This document shows positions 33,535 to 41,116 of a stretch of DNA of 64,000 nucleotides, piece after piece. Under the pieces are notes generated by a model. The model was not told the DNA's origin, did not search any database, and worked only from the letters and a program-made list of their open reading frames with translations. Each line of letters opens with the position of its first letter. Position 1 is the first letter of the stretch. Source of the DNA: Methylacidiphilum caldifontis (lineage in GTDB: Bacteria; Verrucomicrobiota; Verrucomicrobiia; Methylacidiphilales; Methylacidiphilaceae); the NCBI RefSeq assembly GCF_017310505.1, contig NZ_CP065957.1:806001-870000 (forward strand), read 5' to 3'. Made by a program: the position numbers and the translations under genes.

Positions 33535-34731
33535 ATGAATATTCTAGAGAATCCTTGGTTTTTTATTTCTTTATGGATGGGAGGAGCTTTTTCGGCAGCG
33601 TTGCTCGCCCTGAGATTTAAATTCCCTGTAGCTATTGCCGAAATTCTCGTAGGAGCGGGCCTAAGTCATTTTCTAGATCTTTCTAATCCCACCGAATGGA
33701 TGAATTTTTTGTCTAAGCTCGGAGCCACGATGTTATGCTTTATTGCCGGAACGGAGATTGAACCCGAGTTTTTCAAACAAACATGGAAAAAAAGTCTTCT
33801 TTCAGGGATCTTTTCTTTTTTTCTCCCTTTCTTTGCCATTTCGTTATTCACCCATGTTTTCTTTCACTGGCCCCTAGCTCGGTCTATCATTGCCGGTATA
33901 GCCTTAGGTACTACCTCAATCGCTATCGTCTATACCTCGCTTCTAGAAAGAGGAATAGAAAATTCTTCTTTGGGCAAAACCCTTTTGTCGAGCTGTTTTA
34001 TTACTGATTTTGGATCAGTCCTTACTTTAGGACTTTTTTTCACGCACTGGAGTTTTTTTTCTCTGCTCTTTGGTCTTTTAGCGCTCATCATATTATGGTT
34101 TTTCCCCAAATCTCTTCGTTCTCTGCTTTCTTTTCTAAAGAAAAGCCCAGTTAGCGAACCTGAAATAAAATTTATTTTCTTCATGCTCACTTTCCTTGGA
34201 TTTTTAGCATCCATGGCTAAGACCGAACCTGTCCTTCCCGCTTTTATTTTAGGGATTCTTGCTGCCAACGCTTTTTCTCAAGAACAACTTCTTCGCCGAA
34301 GACTAAGAGCTGTAGCTTACAGTATTCTTACCCCTTTTTTCTTCATGAAAAGTGGTTTTCATATCTCTTTTCACATGCTCCTTATTGGTTTTATACCTAT
34401 ATTGCTCCTTACCCTAGTCAAAACGAGTTTCAAAATTTTTGGAGTTTTCCCCTACTTGCTCCTTGAAAAACACCCCATTAAAGAAAGTCTTTACGGTTCA
34501 CTTTTAACCAGTGGGGGTTTAACATTTGGGTTGATTGCTGCCCATTACGGGATTCAAACCAAAATCCTGGATAGAGAAACCTATTCTTTAATTACCTTGG
34601 CTACCCTTTTCAGCACACTTATTCCGGTTTATCTTGCAGGGATTATACTTCCCAGGCACGAAATTTTAAAAGAGAAAGAAAAAGAAGTTGTTCTTAAAAA
34701 AGAACTCGGAGAATACGAAGAAGAAGGCTAA
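33535..34731 (+). CDS. Cation:proton antiporter (CPA2/KefB-like membrane domain)
   Basis: A 398-residue membrane protein with about 12 helices, of the monovalent cation:proton antiporter-2 family. Conserved parts: KFPVAIAEILVGAGLSHFLD, the first core Asp/Glu region GATMLCFIAGTEIEPEFFK, ALGTTSIAIVYTSLLERG, SSCFITDFGSVLTLGLFF and VAYSILTPFFFMKSGFHISF. It lacks the cytoplasmic RCK/TrkA domain of full KefB and ends in a short charged tail (KEKEKEVVLKKELGEYEEE). It probably exchanges Na+ or K+ for H+, useful in an acid-adapted cell. The tnpB element lies just after its stop. Confidence 0.87.
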   Translation: MNILENPWFFISLWMGGAFSAALLALRFKFPVAIAEILVGAGLSHFLDLSNPTEWMNFLSKLGATMLCFIAGTEIEPEFFKQTWKKSLLSGIFSFFLPFFAISLFTHVFFHWPLARSIIAGIALGTTSIAIVYTSLLERGIENSSLGKTLLSSCFITDFGSVLTLGLFFTHWSFFSLLFGLLALIILWFFPKSLRSLLSFLKKSPVSEPEIKFIFFMLTFLGFLASMAKTEPVLPAFILGILAANAFSQEQLLRRRLRAVAYSILTPFFFMKSGFHISFHMLLIGFIPILLLTLVKTSFKIFGVFPYLLLEKHPIKESLYGSLLTSGGLTFGLIAAHYGIQTKILDRETYSLITLATLFSTLIPVYLAGIILPRHEILKEKEKEVVLKKELGEYEEEG

Positions 34732-34754
34732 AGAAGGGGATTCTTTTGACATCC

Positions 34755-34786
34755 TCCCCGGCCTGAAGGCTGGAGATTCCTACGGC
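34755..34786 (-). repeat. Right-end hairpin / likely guide-RNA end of the tnpB element
   Basis: The inverted repeat CGGCCTGAAGGCTGG lies 20-30 bases downstream of the tnpB stop. In IS200/IS605 elements the right end folds into hairpins recognised by TnpA, and the transcript over the tnpB 3' end yields the reRNA (omegaRNA) that guides TnpB. The role here is by family analogy. Confidence 0.5.
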
Positions 34787-34787
34787 G

Positions 34788-35957
34788 CTACGCACGGATT
34801 GCTCCTTGCGTAGTCGCTTCGGTGGGTTCCTGCTTCCGACCGCCACTGCGGTTCGATCCACAGGCCATCCAGGCGTGTCCCGCCCTTAAAACATTGATCG
34901 CGCCGACTAGATCGGCGTGTTCCTCACATCCGCATTCCACACACGCAAACTGAGCTTGCGTCTGGCGATTGTCCGCCGACACATGGCCGCAAGCCGGACA
35001 GGTGCGGCTTGTGTTCTGCGGCGGCACTACGACCAGCCAACCACCTCGCCATGCCAGCTTGTAATCCAGTTGGCGGCGGAACTCGAACCAGCCTTGATCA
35101 AGGATGGACTTGTTCAGGCCAGACTTGGCCCGATCGTTTCTGCCCGGTGCCTCGGTTGTGCCTGCCGCCGACTTGGACATGTTCCGTACCTGCAAGTCCT
35201 CGACGAAGACTACAGCGTGGTTTTTGCTGATCGCGGTCGAGGTCTTGTGCAGAAAATCACGGCGGGCGTTGCCGATGCGTGCGTGGATGCGCCCAACTCT
35301 TGCCTTTGCTTTCCTCCAGTTGTTGCTGAACCTAACCTTGCGGCTCAATGACTGCTGCGCTTTGCGCAAGGCCGTTTCATGCCGCTTGAAACAACGGAGC
35401 GGCGCGTAGAACGTGCCATCCGAAAGCGTGGCAAACCGCGCCACGCCCATGTCGATACCTACTGCGCCACCTTGCGGAATGGGTTGCTCAACCTCGCGCT
35501 CGGTTTGGATGCTAATGAACCACTTGCCACCAGACTGACTCACAGTGACGTTTTTGAGCGCACCAAGTACTTCGCGGCTGTTGTGCTGCTCCAGCTTGAT
35601 CTGCTTCGGGTCAGGATAGCGGAAGCTGTCGGACCGGCCTTTCTTCTTGAAGCGCGGGAAGTCGGCCCGCTTGGCGAAGAAGTTGGCGTAAGCCCGCTCC
35701 AAATCCTTGAAAGTCTGTTGCAGCGGATGCACAGGCGCTTCGGCTAGCCACTGCGTTTCAACGCTGTGACGCCACTCTGTGAGAAGCTTGCACAGCCCGG
35801 CGTAGCCGAGCTTCTTTTCTCCGCGCTCGTGGCGCTCTTTCTGCAACGCCAGCGCCTTGTTGTAGACGAACCGGCACGAGCCAGCGAAGCGGCGCATCTG
35901 CCGCTGCTGCCGGCCGCCGGGCATCAGTTCGTATTTGAAGACTTGGAGGCGCTGCAC
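34788..35957 (-). CDS. tnpB: IS200/IS605-family TnpB RNA-guided nuclease
   Basis: A 389-residue TnpB. The N-terminal helix-turn-helix (RRFAGSCRFVYNKALALQKE), the RuvC-like nuclease residues and the zinc finger are all present: Asp in AVGIDMGVARFATLSDG, Glu in AVVFVEDLQVRNMS, the four cysteines in RTCPACGHVSADNR and FACVECGCEEHA, and the last Asp in HADLVGAINVL. It is therefore expected to be an active guide-RNA nuclease that helps keep the element. GTG 35955-35957 is the start; the ATG slightly upstream is out of frame. Codon use and GC differ strongly from all neighbours, indicating recent arrival from a GC-rich genome. Confidence 0.92.
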   Translation of the reverse strand: MQRLQVFKYELMPGGRQQRQMRRFAGSCRFVYNKALALQKERHERGEKKLGYAGLCKLLTEWRHSVETQWLAEAPVHPLQQTFKDLERAYANFFAKRADFPRFKKKGRSDSFRYPDPKQIKLEQHNSREVLGALKNVTVSQSGGKWFISIQTEREVEQPIPQGGAVGIDMGVARFATLSDGTFYAPLRCFKRHETALRKAQQSLSRKVRFSNNWRKAKARVGRIHARIGNARRDFLHKTSTAISKNHAVVFVEDLQVRNMSKSAAGTTEAPGRNDRAKSGLNKSILDQGWFEFRRQLDYKLAWRGGWLVVVPPQNTSRTCPACGHVSADNRQTQAQFACVECGCEEHADLVGAINVLRAGHAWMACGSNRSGGRKQEPTEATTQGAIRA

Positions 35958-36065
35958 GCCATGAATTATACTCTTGGTCTATGAGCGATGACAACAATAT
36001 TCGTACATCGAGCAGCAGCAGACGCCACACTAAAACCCAAGCCGTCTCACGCCGCCGCGCTATCC

Positions 36066-36092
36066 TTCCCCGCCCTGAAGGGTGGGGCTTGT
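36066..36092 (-). repeat. Left-end hairpin of the tnpB element
   Basis: CCCCGCCCTGAAGGGTGGGG forms a stem (CCCC-CCCT / AGGG-GGGG with a GAA-type loop) close to where GC-rich sequence gives way to AT-rich chromosome. Left ends of this IS group have such a hairpin. The loop shares CCTGAAGG with the right-end hairpin. Confidence 0.55.
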
Positions 36093-36110
36093 CGCGCACC
36101 GGGTCATTTT

Positions 36111-36470
36111 CGTTCTTCTTCTTTTTTTCTCCCTTTAAAAAAATATTGTAATAGAAAAGTAAATGTTTTTATTTTCACAAAGTTGAAATAAAGAACACCA
36201 CCATCACTTTAAAAAGACAGTTTAACTGATCTTGGTAACTTTAGAATCGAATTGACTAAAATTTCGACTACTGAAATCTAACCAGTACCAAAAATTGCTT
36301 TTAGGCATTATCAAAAGCTTCATAACCTGATCCTTTGAGATTTCCAAAGCATTCTTTCTTCATAAATCTTCTTAGGCTTTAGCAAGGGTTAGAGAAGGAA
36401 AAATGAAGCAACATGGTTGAAAAATTAACAAAGAATCAAAGGACCGGTTTTCCCGAAGTTCTCTCTTTAG
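36111..36470. other. AT-rich intergenic stretch after the tnpB element
   Basis: About 360 bases between the element and the oxidase gene. No open frame with a ribosome site, no RNA gene and no repeat was recognised. It opens with a pyrimidine-rich run (TTCTTCTTCTTTTTTTCTCC) directly at the element edge, which may mark the insertion target. Confidence 0.4.
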
Positions 36471-37664
36471 TTAGAGCTCAAGTGTTTTTATAATTTCATC
36501 TGCAATCGCAAGGGATGCTGTTGCCCCTGGACTTGGGGCATTAAGAAGATGAAGAATACCTTCTTCTTTAACAAAGAGAAAGTCACTTACGAGTCTTCCA
36601 TCTGGGAAAAGGGCTTGTGCGCGTATACCGACGGCTCCTTTAACCAGGTCATTTTCTTTTATTTCGGGAACAAGCCTTTGGACTGCTTGGCAAAAAAGGG
36701 TTTTGTTGGCTGATCTTTTCCATTCTTCCCAAGCCGCAATAGGGTATCTCTTTAAAAAGTTCCACAATCCGGGATAAAAGAGTGAATCAACTGTATCCCT
36801 CCAATTAAAACTCCCTTGCTCATAACCTTCTCTAGCAAAAGAAAGAACCGCATTGGGACCCGCTTCCACTTTACCATTAATCATTCGAGTCAAGTGGACT
36901 CCTAAAAAAGGGAATCGGGGATCGGGAACAGGATAGATCAAATTCCTGACCAGGTAATTTCTTTGCTGCTTGAGTTCAAAGTATTCTCCTCTGAAAGGAA
37001 CAATGCGAACAGGACAACTCCCCATGGCCATTTTGCATATCCTGTCAGACTGCAGACCCGCGCAATTAATTAAGTTTGGAGTTAAAAAGTTTTGGCCTAT
37101 AGTTTTTATCTCCCAAAATTTTCCTTTTCTTTCAATGGCTGTTACAGGCATTGCCTTAAGTATTCTTCCCTTCATGGTTTTTATTTTTGCCGCAAGTTGC
37201 CGACATACCTGCAAATAGTCCACTATACCCTCTTCGGGAACCCAAATTGCCGCTAAACCCCGTGCATAGGGTTCAATTTTTTTTATTTCTTGGGGCTCCA
37301 GGATACGCAATCCCGATAGTCCATTATCTTCTCCCTGCTTTTTGAGCCGATAGAGTTCAGAAAGTTCCCGTTCTTCTGTAGCCACAACTAATTTTCCACA
37401 AATCTCGTAGGTTATGCCATTTTCTTTACAAAAAGAAACCATTTGTCTAATTCCCTCGACAGCCAGTTTAGCCTTTAAACTTCCTGGAGAATAATAGAGT
37501 CCGGCATGAAGCACACCGCTGTTATGGCTACTTTGATGGCTACCTACTTCTTTTTCCTTTTCTAAAACAAGAAGTGAACTACACTTTCTGGAACAGAGCA
37601 ACTTATAGGCTAAAGCCAGCCCAATAATCCCGCCACCAATAATAATAAGCTCGCTTTCTTCCAT
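36471..37664 (-). CDS. lhgO: L-2-hydroxyglutarate oxidase-like FAD enzyme (LhgO)
   Basis: A 397-residue FAD-dependent DAO-fold oxidase. Features: dinucleotide-binding IIGGGIIGLALAYKLL at the N-terminus, HQSSHNSGVLHAGLYYSPGS (the LhgO/L2HGDH signature), FRGEYFELK and FPFLGVHLTRMINGKVEAGPNAVLSFAREGY (in parts). The family oxidises L-2-hydroxyglutarate to 2-oxoglutarate and passes electrons to quinone. It lies 56 bases after the sugar-epimerase gene on the same strand, but a link to polysaccharide synthesis is not obvious. The start is ATG 37662-37664. Confidence 0.86.
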   Translation of the reverse strand: MEESELIIIGGGIIGLALAYKLLCSRKCSSLLVLEKEKEVGSHQSSHNSGVLHAGLYYSPGSLKAKLAVEGIRQMVSFCKENGITYEICGKLVVATEERELSELYRLKKQGEDNGLSGLRILEPQEIKKIEPYARGLAAIWVPEEGIVDYLQVCRQLAAKIKTMKGRILKAMPVTAIERKGKFWEIKTIGQNFLTPNLINCAGLQSDRICKMAMGSCPVRIVPFRGEYFELKQQRNYLVRNLIYPVPDPRFPFLGVHLTRMINGKVEAGPNAVLSFAREGYEQGSFNWRDTVDSLFYPGLWNFLKRYPIAAWEEWKRSANKTLFCQAVQRLVPEIKENDLVKGAVGIRAQALFPDGRLVSDFLFVKEEGILHLLNAPSPGATASLAIADEIIKTLEL

Positions 37665-37720
37665 TTAACTTTTTGTTTAGAGCAAAATTACATATCAAGG
37701 TTTTAGGTTTTAAGAACGGC

Positions 37721-38653
37721 TCAATAATTTTCAAGAGCATAGGCCACGTAATCATCCCAAAACCGTTCTTCTGACCAATTGGGAACTTCAAAAATTGCAG
37801 GCTCGGTATTGACCCGCACTATTGGCTCAGTATAGGACTTTTGTTCTTTGAGTTCTACAGGACAACTTAATCCTGTTCTTTTGCTTACTTCTTTGGAGAG
37901 TCTTAAAGCAAAAGTTCCTTGTGGTTCGATAAAACAGCTTGGATTTGACCTATAAAAGGCTTTTCTTTGTACAAAAACAGTTTCTACAAACCGACAGTAA
38001 CAGCTTGCCAGAAGATCGCAAGGAATGTTATCCCTAATATAGTTTGGAGTTTGAACCACGGGGATATTTTCTCTTTTCCAATTGGAAATTAAATAAAAAG
38101 TAAACCTTTTTTCCTCAAACATCCCAAAAGGGTTAGGAATAACAAACTTACCCAAAGGAATACCATAACGCTCTGCATAGTAACGAAAAACTTCAGAAGT
38201 CAATCCCTTAGAAAGTCCATAAGGAGAAAACGCCTTCAAAGGCATGTTGCCTATCCCCTCATTTTGCTCAAAGACTGAACCCGTTAAAATAATCGCTCCA
38301 AGTCCTTGCTCTTTAGAAAGATGAAACACTTCCTTGATATTCTTTGTGTTCGTTTCCAAAGCATAAAGCCAATCAAACTGCTCGCTCTTATAGTCCTTTA
38401 CATGAGCTCCATGGTGACAGAGGACATCAAATGAGTTGTTTTTGAAAAGGTTAAGCATCCTTTCCGAACCAAAAGGAGCCTCTTCGATAAATTCCATAAA
38501 GGAAGAAAGTTTTTCTATTCTTTCTTTTTTTATCCCCTCATAGCTTGTCCTTTTTTGAGTTAACAACCCAACCACCTTGTGCCCTTTTTCAAGAAGGCTA
38601 TGACAAAACCAATAACCCGTAAAAGAACTTCCCCCGGTAAAGAGAATTTTCAT
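37721..38653 (-). CDS. NAD-dependent sugar epimerase/dehydratase (SDR family)
   Basis: A 310-residue extended short-chain dehydrogenase. The nucleotide-binding loop is FTGGSSFTGYWFCHSLLEKG (a GGxxFxG variant), and the catalytic YGLSK follows ILTGSVFEQNEG. It resembles late-acting reductases or epimerases of NDP-6-deoxysugar pathways, such as CDP-abequose or paratose synthases, and sits at the 3' end of the rfbF-SDR-rfbC-SDR run, so it likely makes the final NDP-sugar. The exact product cannot be told. It begins 7 bases after the 3,5-epimerase stop. Confidence 0.78.
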   Translation of the reverse strand: MKILFTGGSSFTGYWFCHSLLEKGHKVVGLLTQKRTSYEGIKKERIEKLSSFMEFIEEAPFGSERMLNLFKNNSFDVLCHHGAHVKDYKSEQFDWLYALETNTKNIKEVFHLSKEQGLGAIILTGSVFEQNEGIGNMPLKAFSPYGLSKGLTSEVFRYYAERYGIPLGKFVIPNPFGMFEEKRFTFYLISNWKRENIPVVQTPNYIRDNIPCDLLASCYCRFVETVFVQRKAFYRSNPSCFIEPQGTFALRLSKEVSKRTGLSCPVELKEQKSYTEPIVRVNTEPAIFEVPNWSEERFWDDYVAYALENY

Positions 38654-38660
38654 TAAACCC

Positions 38661-39194
38661 TTATCCCTTCTTCAAATCGGGATAATTTCTATCTTTTTCA
38701 GAAATAACTAGAGGTTCAAAAGGCCATGGAATATTCAAAGCCGGATCGTTATAACGTATTCCCCTCTCATGTTCCGGAGAATAATATTCTCCAACCAAGT
38801 AATAGGCTTCCGTGTTGTCTTCTAAGGTCAAAAATCCATGGGCAAAGCCCTTGGGCACATAAAGCATCCGCCGATTTTCTTCGTTAAGTTCACAGCTGTA
38901 ATGACAGAGATAGGTTTTAGAGTCTGGACGTAAATCGACAATTACATCCCAAAGAGCTCCTCGAAGACAACGGATCACTTTGGTTTCAGCCTTTGGAAAA
39001 ACTTGGTAATGAAGCCCACGTAATGTTCCTCTTTTCAAACTTAAAGAAGTATTGATCTGTGCAATATCTGGATCTAACCCATGAGCTTTGTACTCCCTTC
39101 TACAAAAGACTCGAGCAAAAAAACCCCTCGAGTCCTCTTTTTTTTCAAGATCTATTAAGTAAGCTCCATCAAGAGGAAGCGGCGTAAATTTCAT
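38661..39194 (-). CDS. dTDP-4-dehydrorhamnose 3,5-epimerase family protein (RfbC-like)
   Basis: A 177-residue cupin-fold epimerase. Family marks: EDSRGFFARVFCRREY, NTSLSLKRGTLRGLHYQ with the catalytic His, KVIRCLRGALWDVIVDLRPD, LYVPKGFAHGFLTLEDN and YNDPALNIPWP. It inverts carbon 3 and/or 5 of a 4-keto-6-deoxy NDP-sugar. Since no rmlA, rmlB or rmlD gene is present and a cytidylyltransferase is, the substrate here is probably CDP- rather than dTDP-linked. It lies 10 bases after the upstream SDR gene. Confidence 0.87.
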   Translation of the reverse strand: MKFTPLPLDGAYLIDLEKKEDSRGFFARVFCRREYKAHGLDPDIAQINTSLSLKRGTLRGLHYQVFPKAETKVIRCLRGALWDVIVDLRPDSKTYLCHYSCELNEENRRMLYVPKGFAHGFLTLEDNTEAYYLVGEYYSPEHERGIRYNDPALNIPWPFEPLVISEKDRNYPDLKKG

Positions 39195-39204
39195 ATTCTA
39201 AAAG

Positions 39205-40200
39205 CTATTTCTGTAACTTTTGTTTTAATCTTCTGAGTCGAACAAACTTATCGGACTGAAAATCTTCTTTTGAGAATTTTTTTTCTCTCATGATCCTATA
39301 AAGCTCCTCCAGTCCGCTTTCTAGCGAATATTCAAGTTTAAAGTCCGGAAGTAGCTTCGAAAGCTTATTAAAAGAAACTCGGTAATTTCTTGGATCGGCA
39401 CCCACTTCCCCTGTATAAACCACTTCGGCTTCAGGAACCAAGCTTTTTACCTTGTCTACAATCTGTCTTACCTGATAATTATCTTCATTGCTCCCGATAT
39501 TGATTGGCTGGTTATGAACGATTTGCCGGGGAGCTTGAATGAGGGCAATAAAGGCTCTGGCTATATCTTTGCAATGGACAAGGGGCCTCCAAGGAGTCCC
39601 ATCACTCATTACCCGTATCTGCTTTGTAGCAAGAGCACACGAAAGCAGGTTGTTGGCTACAAGATCTATTCTAAGCATAGGTGAATACCCAAAGGCGGTG
39701 GCGTTTCTTAAAAAAACAGGGGAAAAGGAAGAAGAGGAAAGCTTGGAAATTTCTCTTTCCGCTTCAACCTTGGAACGGGCATAGGCTGAAACGGGATTAA
39801 AAGAGGCAGTCTCATCCAAATCCAGTGAACCGGCTTTCCCATAAACTGAACAACTCCCTGCAAAAAGAAAAAGAGGTACTCCAGCTCTTTTAGCTTTTTG
39901 GGCAAGACTTATCGCTCCTTCCCTATTAACCAAGTAGGTCAAGTTCTCATCCAGTTCTCCCATGGGATCATTAGATATAGCGGCAAGATGACAAATAGCA
40001 TCAAAACCTTCAAGCTCATTTTCAGTTATCGATAAAAAATCCTTTTCCCATTCGACATCGGCAGGGACATACGGATCCCATTCACAGCCTTCAAAATAAC
40101 CGATATCACATCCCGTAACATGAAACCCGTGGGCTTTGCATAAGGCAACCAGATGTACTCCAATGTAACCTTTACTGCCTGTAACCAAAATTTTTTTCAT
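39205..40200 (-). CDS. NAD-dependent epimerase/dehydratase (SDR family)
   Basis: A 331-residue extended SDR with the Rossmann loop VTGSKGYIGVHLVALCKA, the FDAICHLAAISNDPMGELD stretch, SCSVYGK and the catalytic YARSK. It is translated right after rfbF (4-base gap). In the usual CDP-sugar route the enzyme after rfbF is CDP-glucose 4,6-dehydratase (RfbG), but this protein lacks the GHTGFKGSWL-like start of RfbG and looks more like a general NDP-hexose epimerase/dehydratase. It may replace RfbG or act later. Product unknown. Confidence 0.8.
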   Translation of the reverse strand: MKKILVTGSKGYIGVHLVALCKAHGFHVTGCDIGYFEGCEWDPYVPADVEWEKDFLSITENELEGFDAICHLAAISNDPMGELDENLTYLVNREGAISLAQKAKRAGVPLFLFAGSCSVYGKAGSLDLDETASFNPVSAYARSKVEAEREISKLSSSSFSPVFLRNATAFGYSPMLRIDLVANNLLSCALATKQIRVMSDGTPWRPLVHCKDIARAFIALIQAPRQIVHNQPINIGSNEDNYQVRQIVDKVKSLVPEAEVVYTGEVGADPRNYRVSFNKLSKLLPDFKLEYSLESGLEELYRIMREKKFSKEDFQSDKFVRLRRLKQKLQK

Positions 40201-40204
40201 CTCT

Positions 40205-41002
40205 TTACTTTTTAGTTAACCATGGGGTGTTTCCATCTTCTACCATTTTTACGAGGGTATCTCTATCCCTCTGAGTGTCCATACAAGCCCAAAATCCCTT
40301 GTGTTTGTAAACCATCAATTGACCATCCTTTGCCAAATTAAAAAGAGGGGCTCTTTCTAGTACACAATTTTCATCTTCTGAAAGGTAAGTAAGAAAGTGC
40401 TTTCTAAAGAAAAAATATCCTCCATTGATCCACTCATCTTCAAAATCGGGTTTTTCCCTGAAAGACATGACCTGATCACCCGTAACCTCAAGCTCACCAA
40501 ACCGCGATGGAGGATTAACCCCTAAAATAGTGCCGATTTTCTGATGTTTAAGGTGGAATTGAAATTCATCAGCAAGATTTACATCAGTCAGCCCATCCCC
40601 ATAAGTTACTCCAAAGTGTTCCGACTCTCCGAGATACTTTTTTGCCGCCTGGGCAATGCGACTGCCTGTCATCGATTTTTCTCCCGTGTAGGCCATCGTT
40701 ATCTCCCAGTCGATAGGCTCTATGCTTTCGTGAATGATCGTCCTGTTATTCAAGAGGTTAATCGTGCAGTCACTGTTCAAGGAAAAAAAATTATGAAAAT
40801 AGCTTTTGATCATTTCGGATTTATAACCCAAACAAAGAATAAATCTTTTAAAACCGTACCGAGAATAGCTCCGTAAGATATGCCAAAGAATAGGATGTTT
40901 CCCTATTGTTACCATGGGCTTAGGTCTAAACTCAGTTTCTTCTCTTAGTCTAGTGCCCATTCCACCACACAATACAAAAATGGGAATATGACTTAAGTCC
41001 AT
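40205..41002 (-). CDS. rfbF: Glucose-1-phosphate cytidylyltransferase
   Basis: A 265-residue nucleotidyltransferase that couples CTP and glucose-1-phosphate to CDP-glucose. Signatures: IPIFVLCGGMGTRLREETEF, the RPKPMVTIGKHPILWHIL substrate loop, TYGDGLTDVNLADEF and FREKPDFEDEWINGGYFFF. It is the first gene of the CDP-sugar run (rfbF, SDR, RfbC-like, SDR). Start ATG 41000-41002 matches family length; a TTG 10 codons upstream is possible. No strong ribosome site for either. Confidence 0.9.
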   Translation of the reverse strand: MDLSHIPIFVLCGGMGTRLREETEFRPKPMVTIGKHPILWHILRSYSRYGFKRFILCLGYKSEMIKSYFHNFFSLNSDCTINLLNNRTIIHESIEPIDWEITMAYTGEKSMTGSRIAQAAKKYLGESEHFGVTYGDGLTDVNLADEFQFHLKHQKIGTILGVNPPSRFGELEVTGDQVMSFREKPDFEDEWINGGYFFFRKHFLTYLSEDENCVLERAPLFNLAKDGQLMVYKHKGFWACMDTQRDRDTLVKMVEDGNTPWLTKK

Positions 41003-41116
41003 AAGAATTAAGTTAAGTGGTTTATTTACCAAAAGGGTTGTGGAGCTGTCAATTTTTTACTCTTTCTTTTTCAACCACTCTTAAATTTTTTCATAAAGAG
41101 CGGGTTAACATGTTGT

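Larger units (their letters stand above)
34740..36110 (-). mobile_element. IS200/IS605-family tnpB-only element, GC-rich
   Basis: An element of about 1.37 kb whose base composition is plainly richer in G and C than both flanks. It holds one intact gene, tnpB, on the minus strand. Each end has a hairpin typical of this group: one around CGGCCTGAAGGCTGG at 34758-34772 (right end, downstream of tnpB, where the guide RNA would be read) and one around CCCCGCCCTGAAGGGTGGGG at 36069-36088 (left end). No full tnpA is present, so movement would depend on a transposase in trans. Boundaries are estimated from composition and hairpins; this family leaves no target duplication. Confidence 0.75.

Noticed and set aside
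34917-35747. Several long plus-strand open frames opposite tnpB
   Set aside because: They are by-products of the high GC content of the element; tnpB on the other strand is a clear, complete gene.
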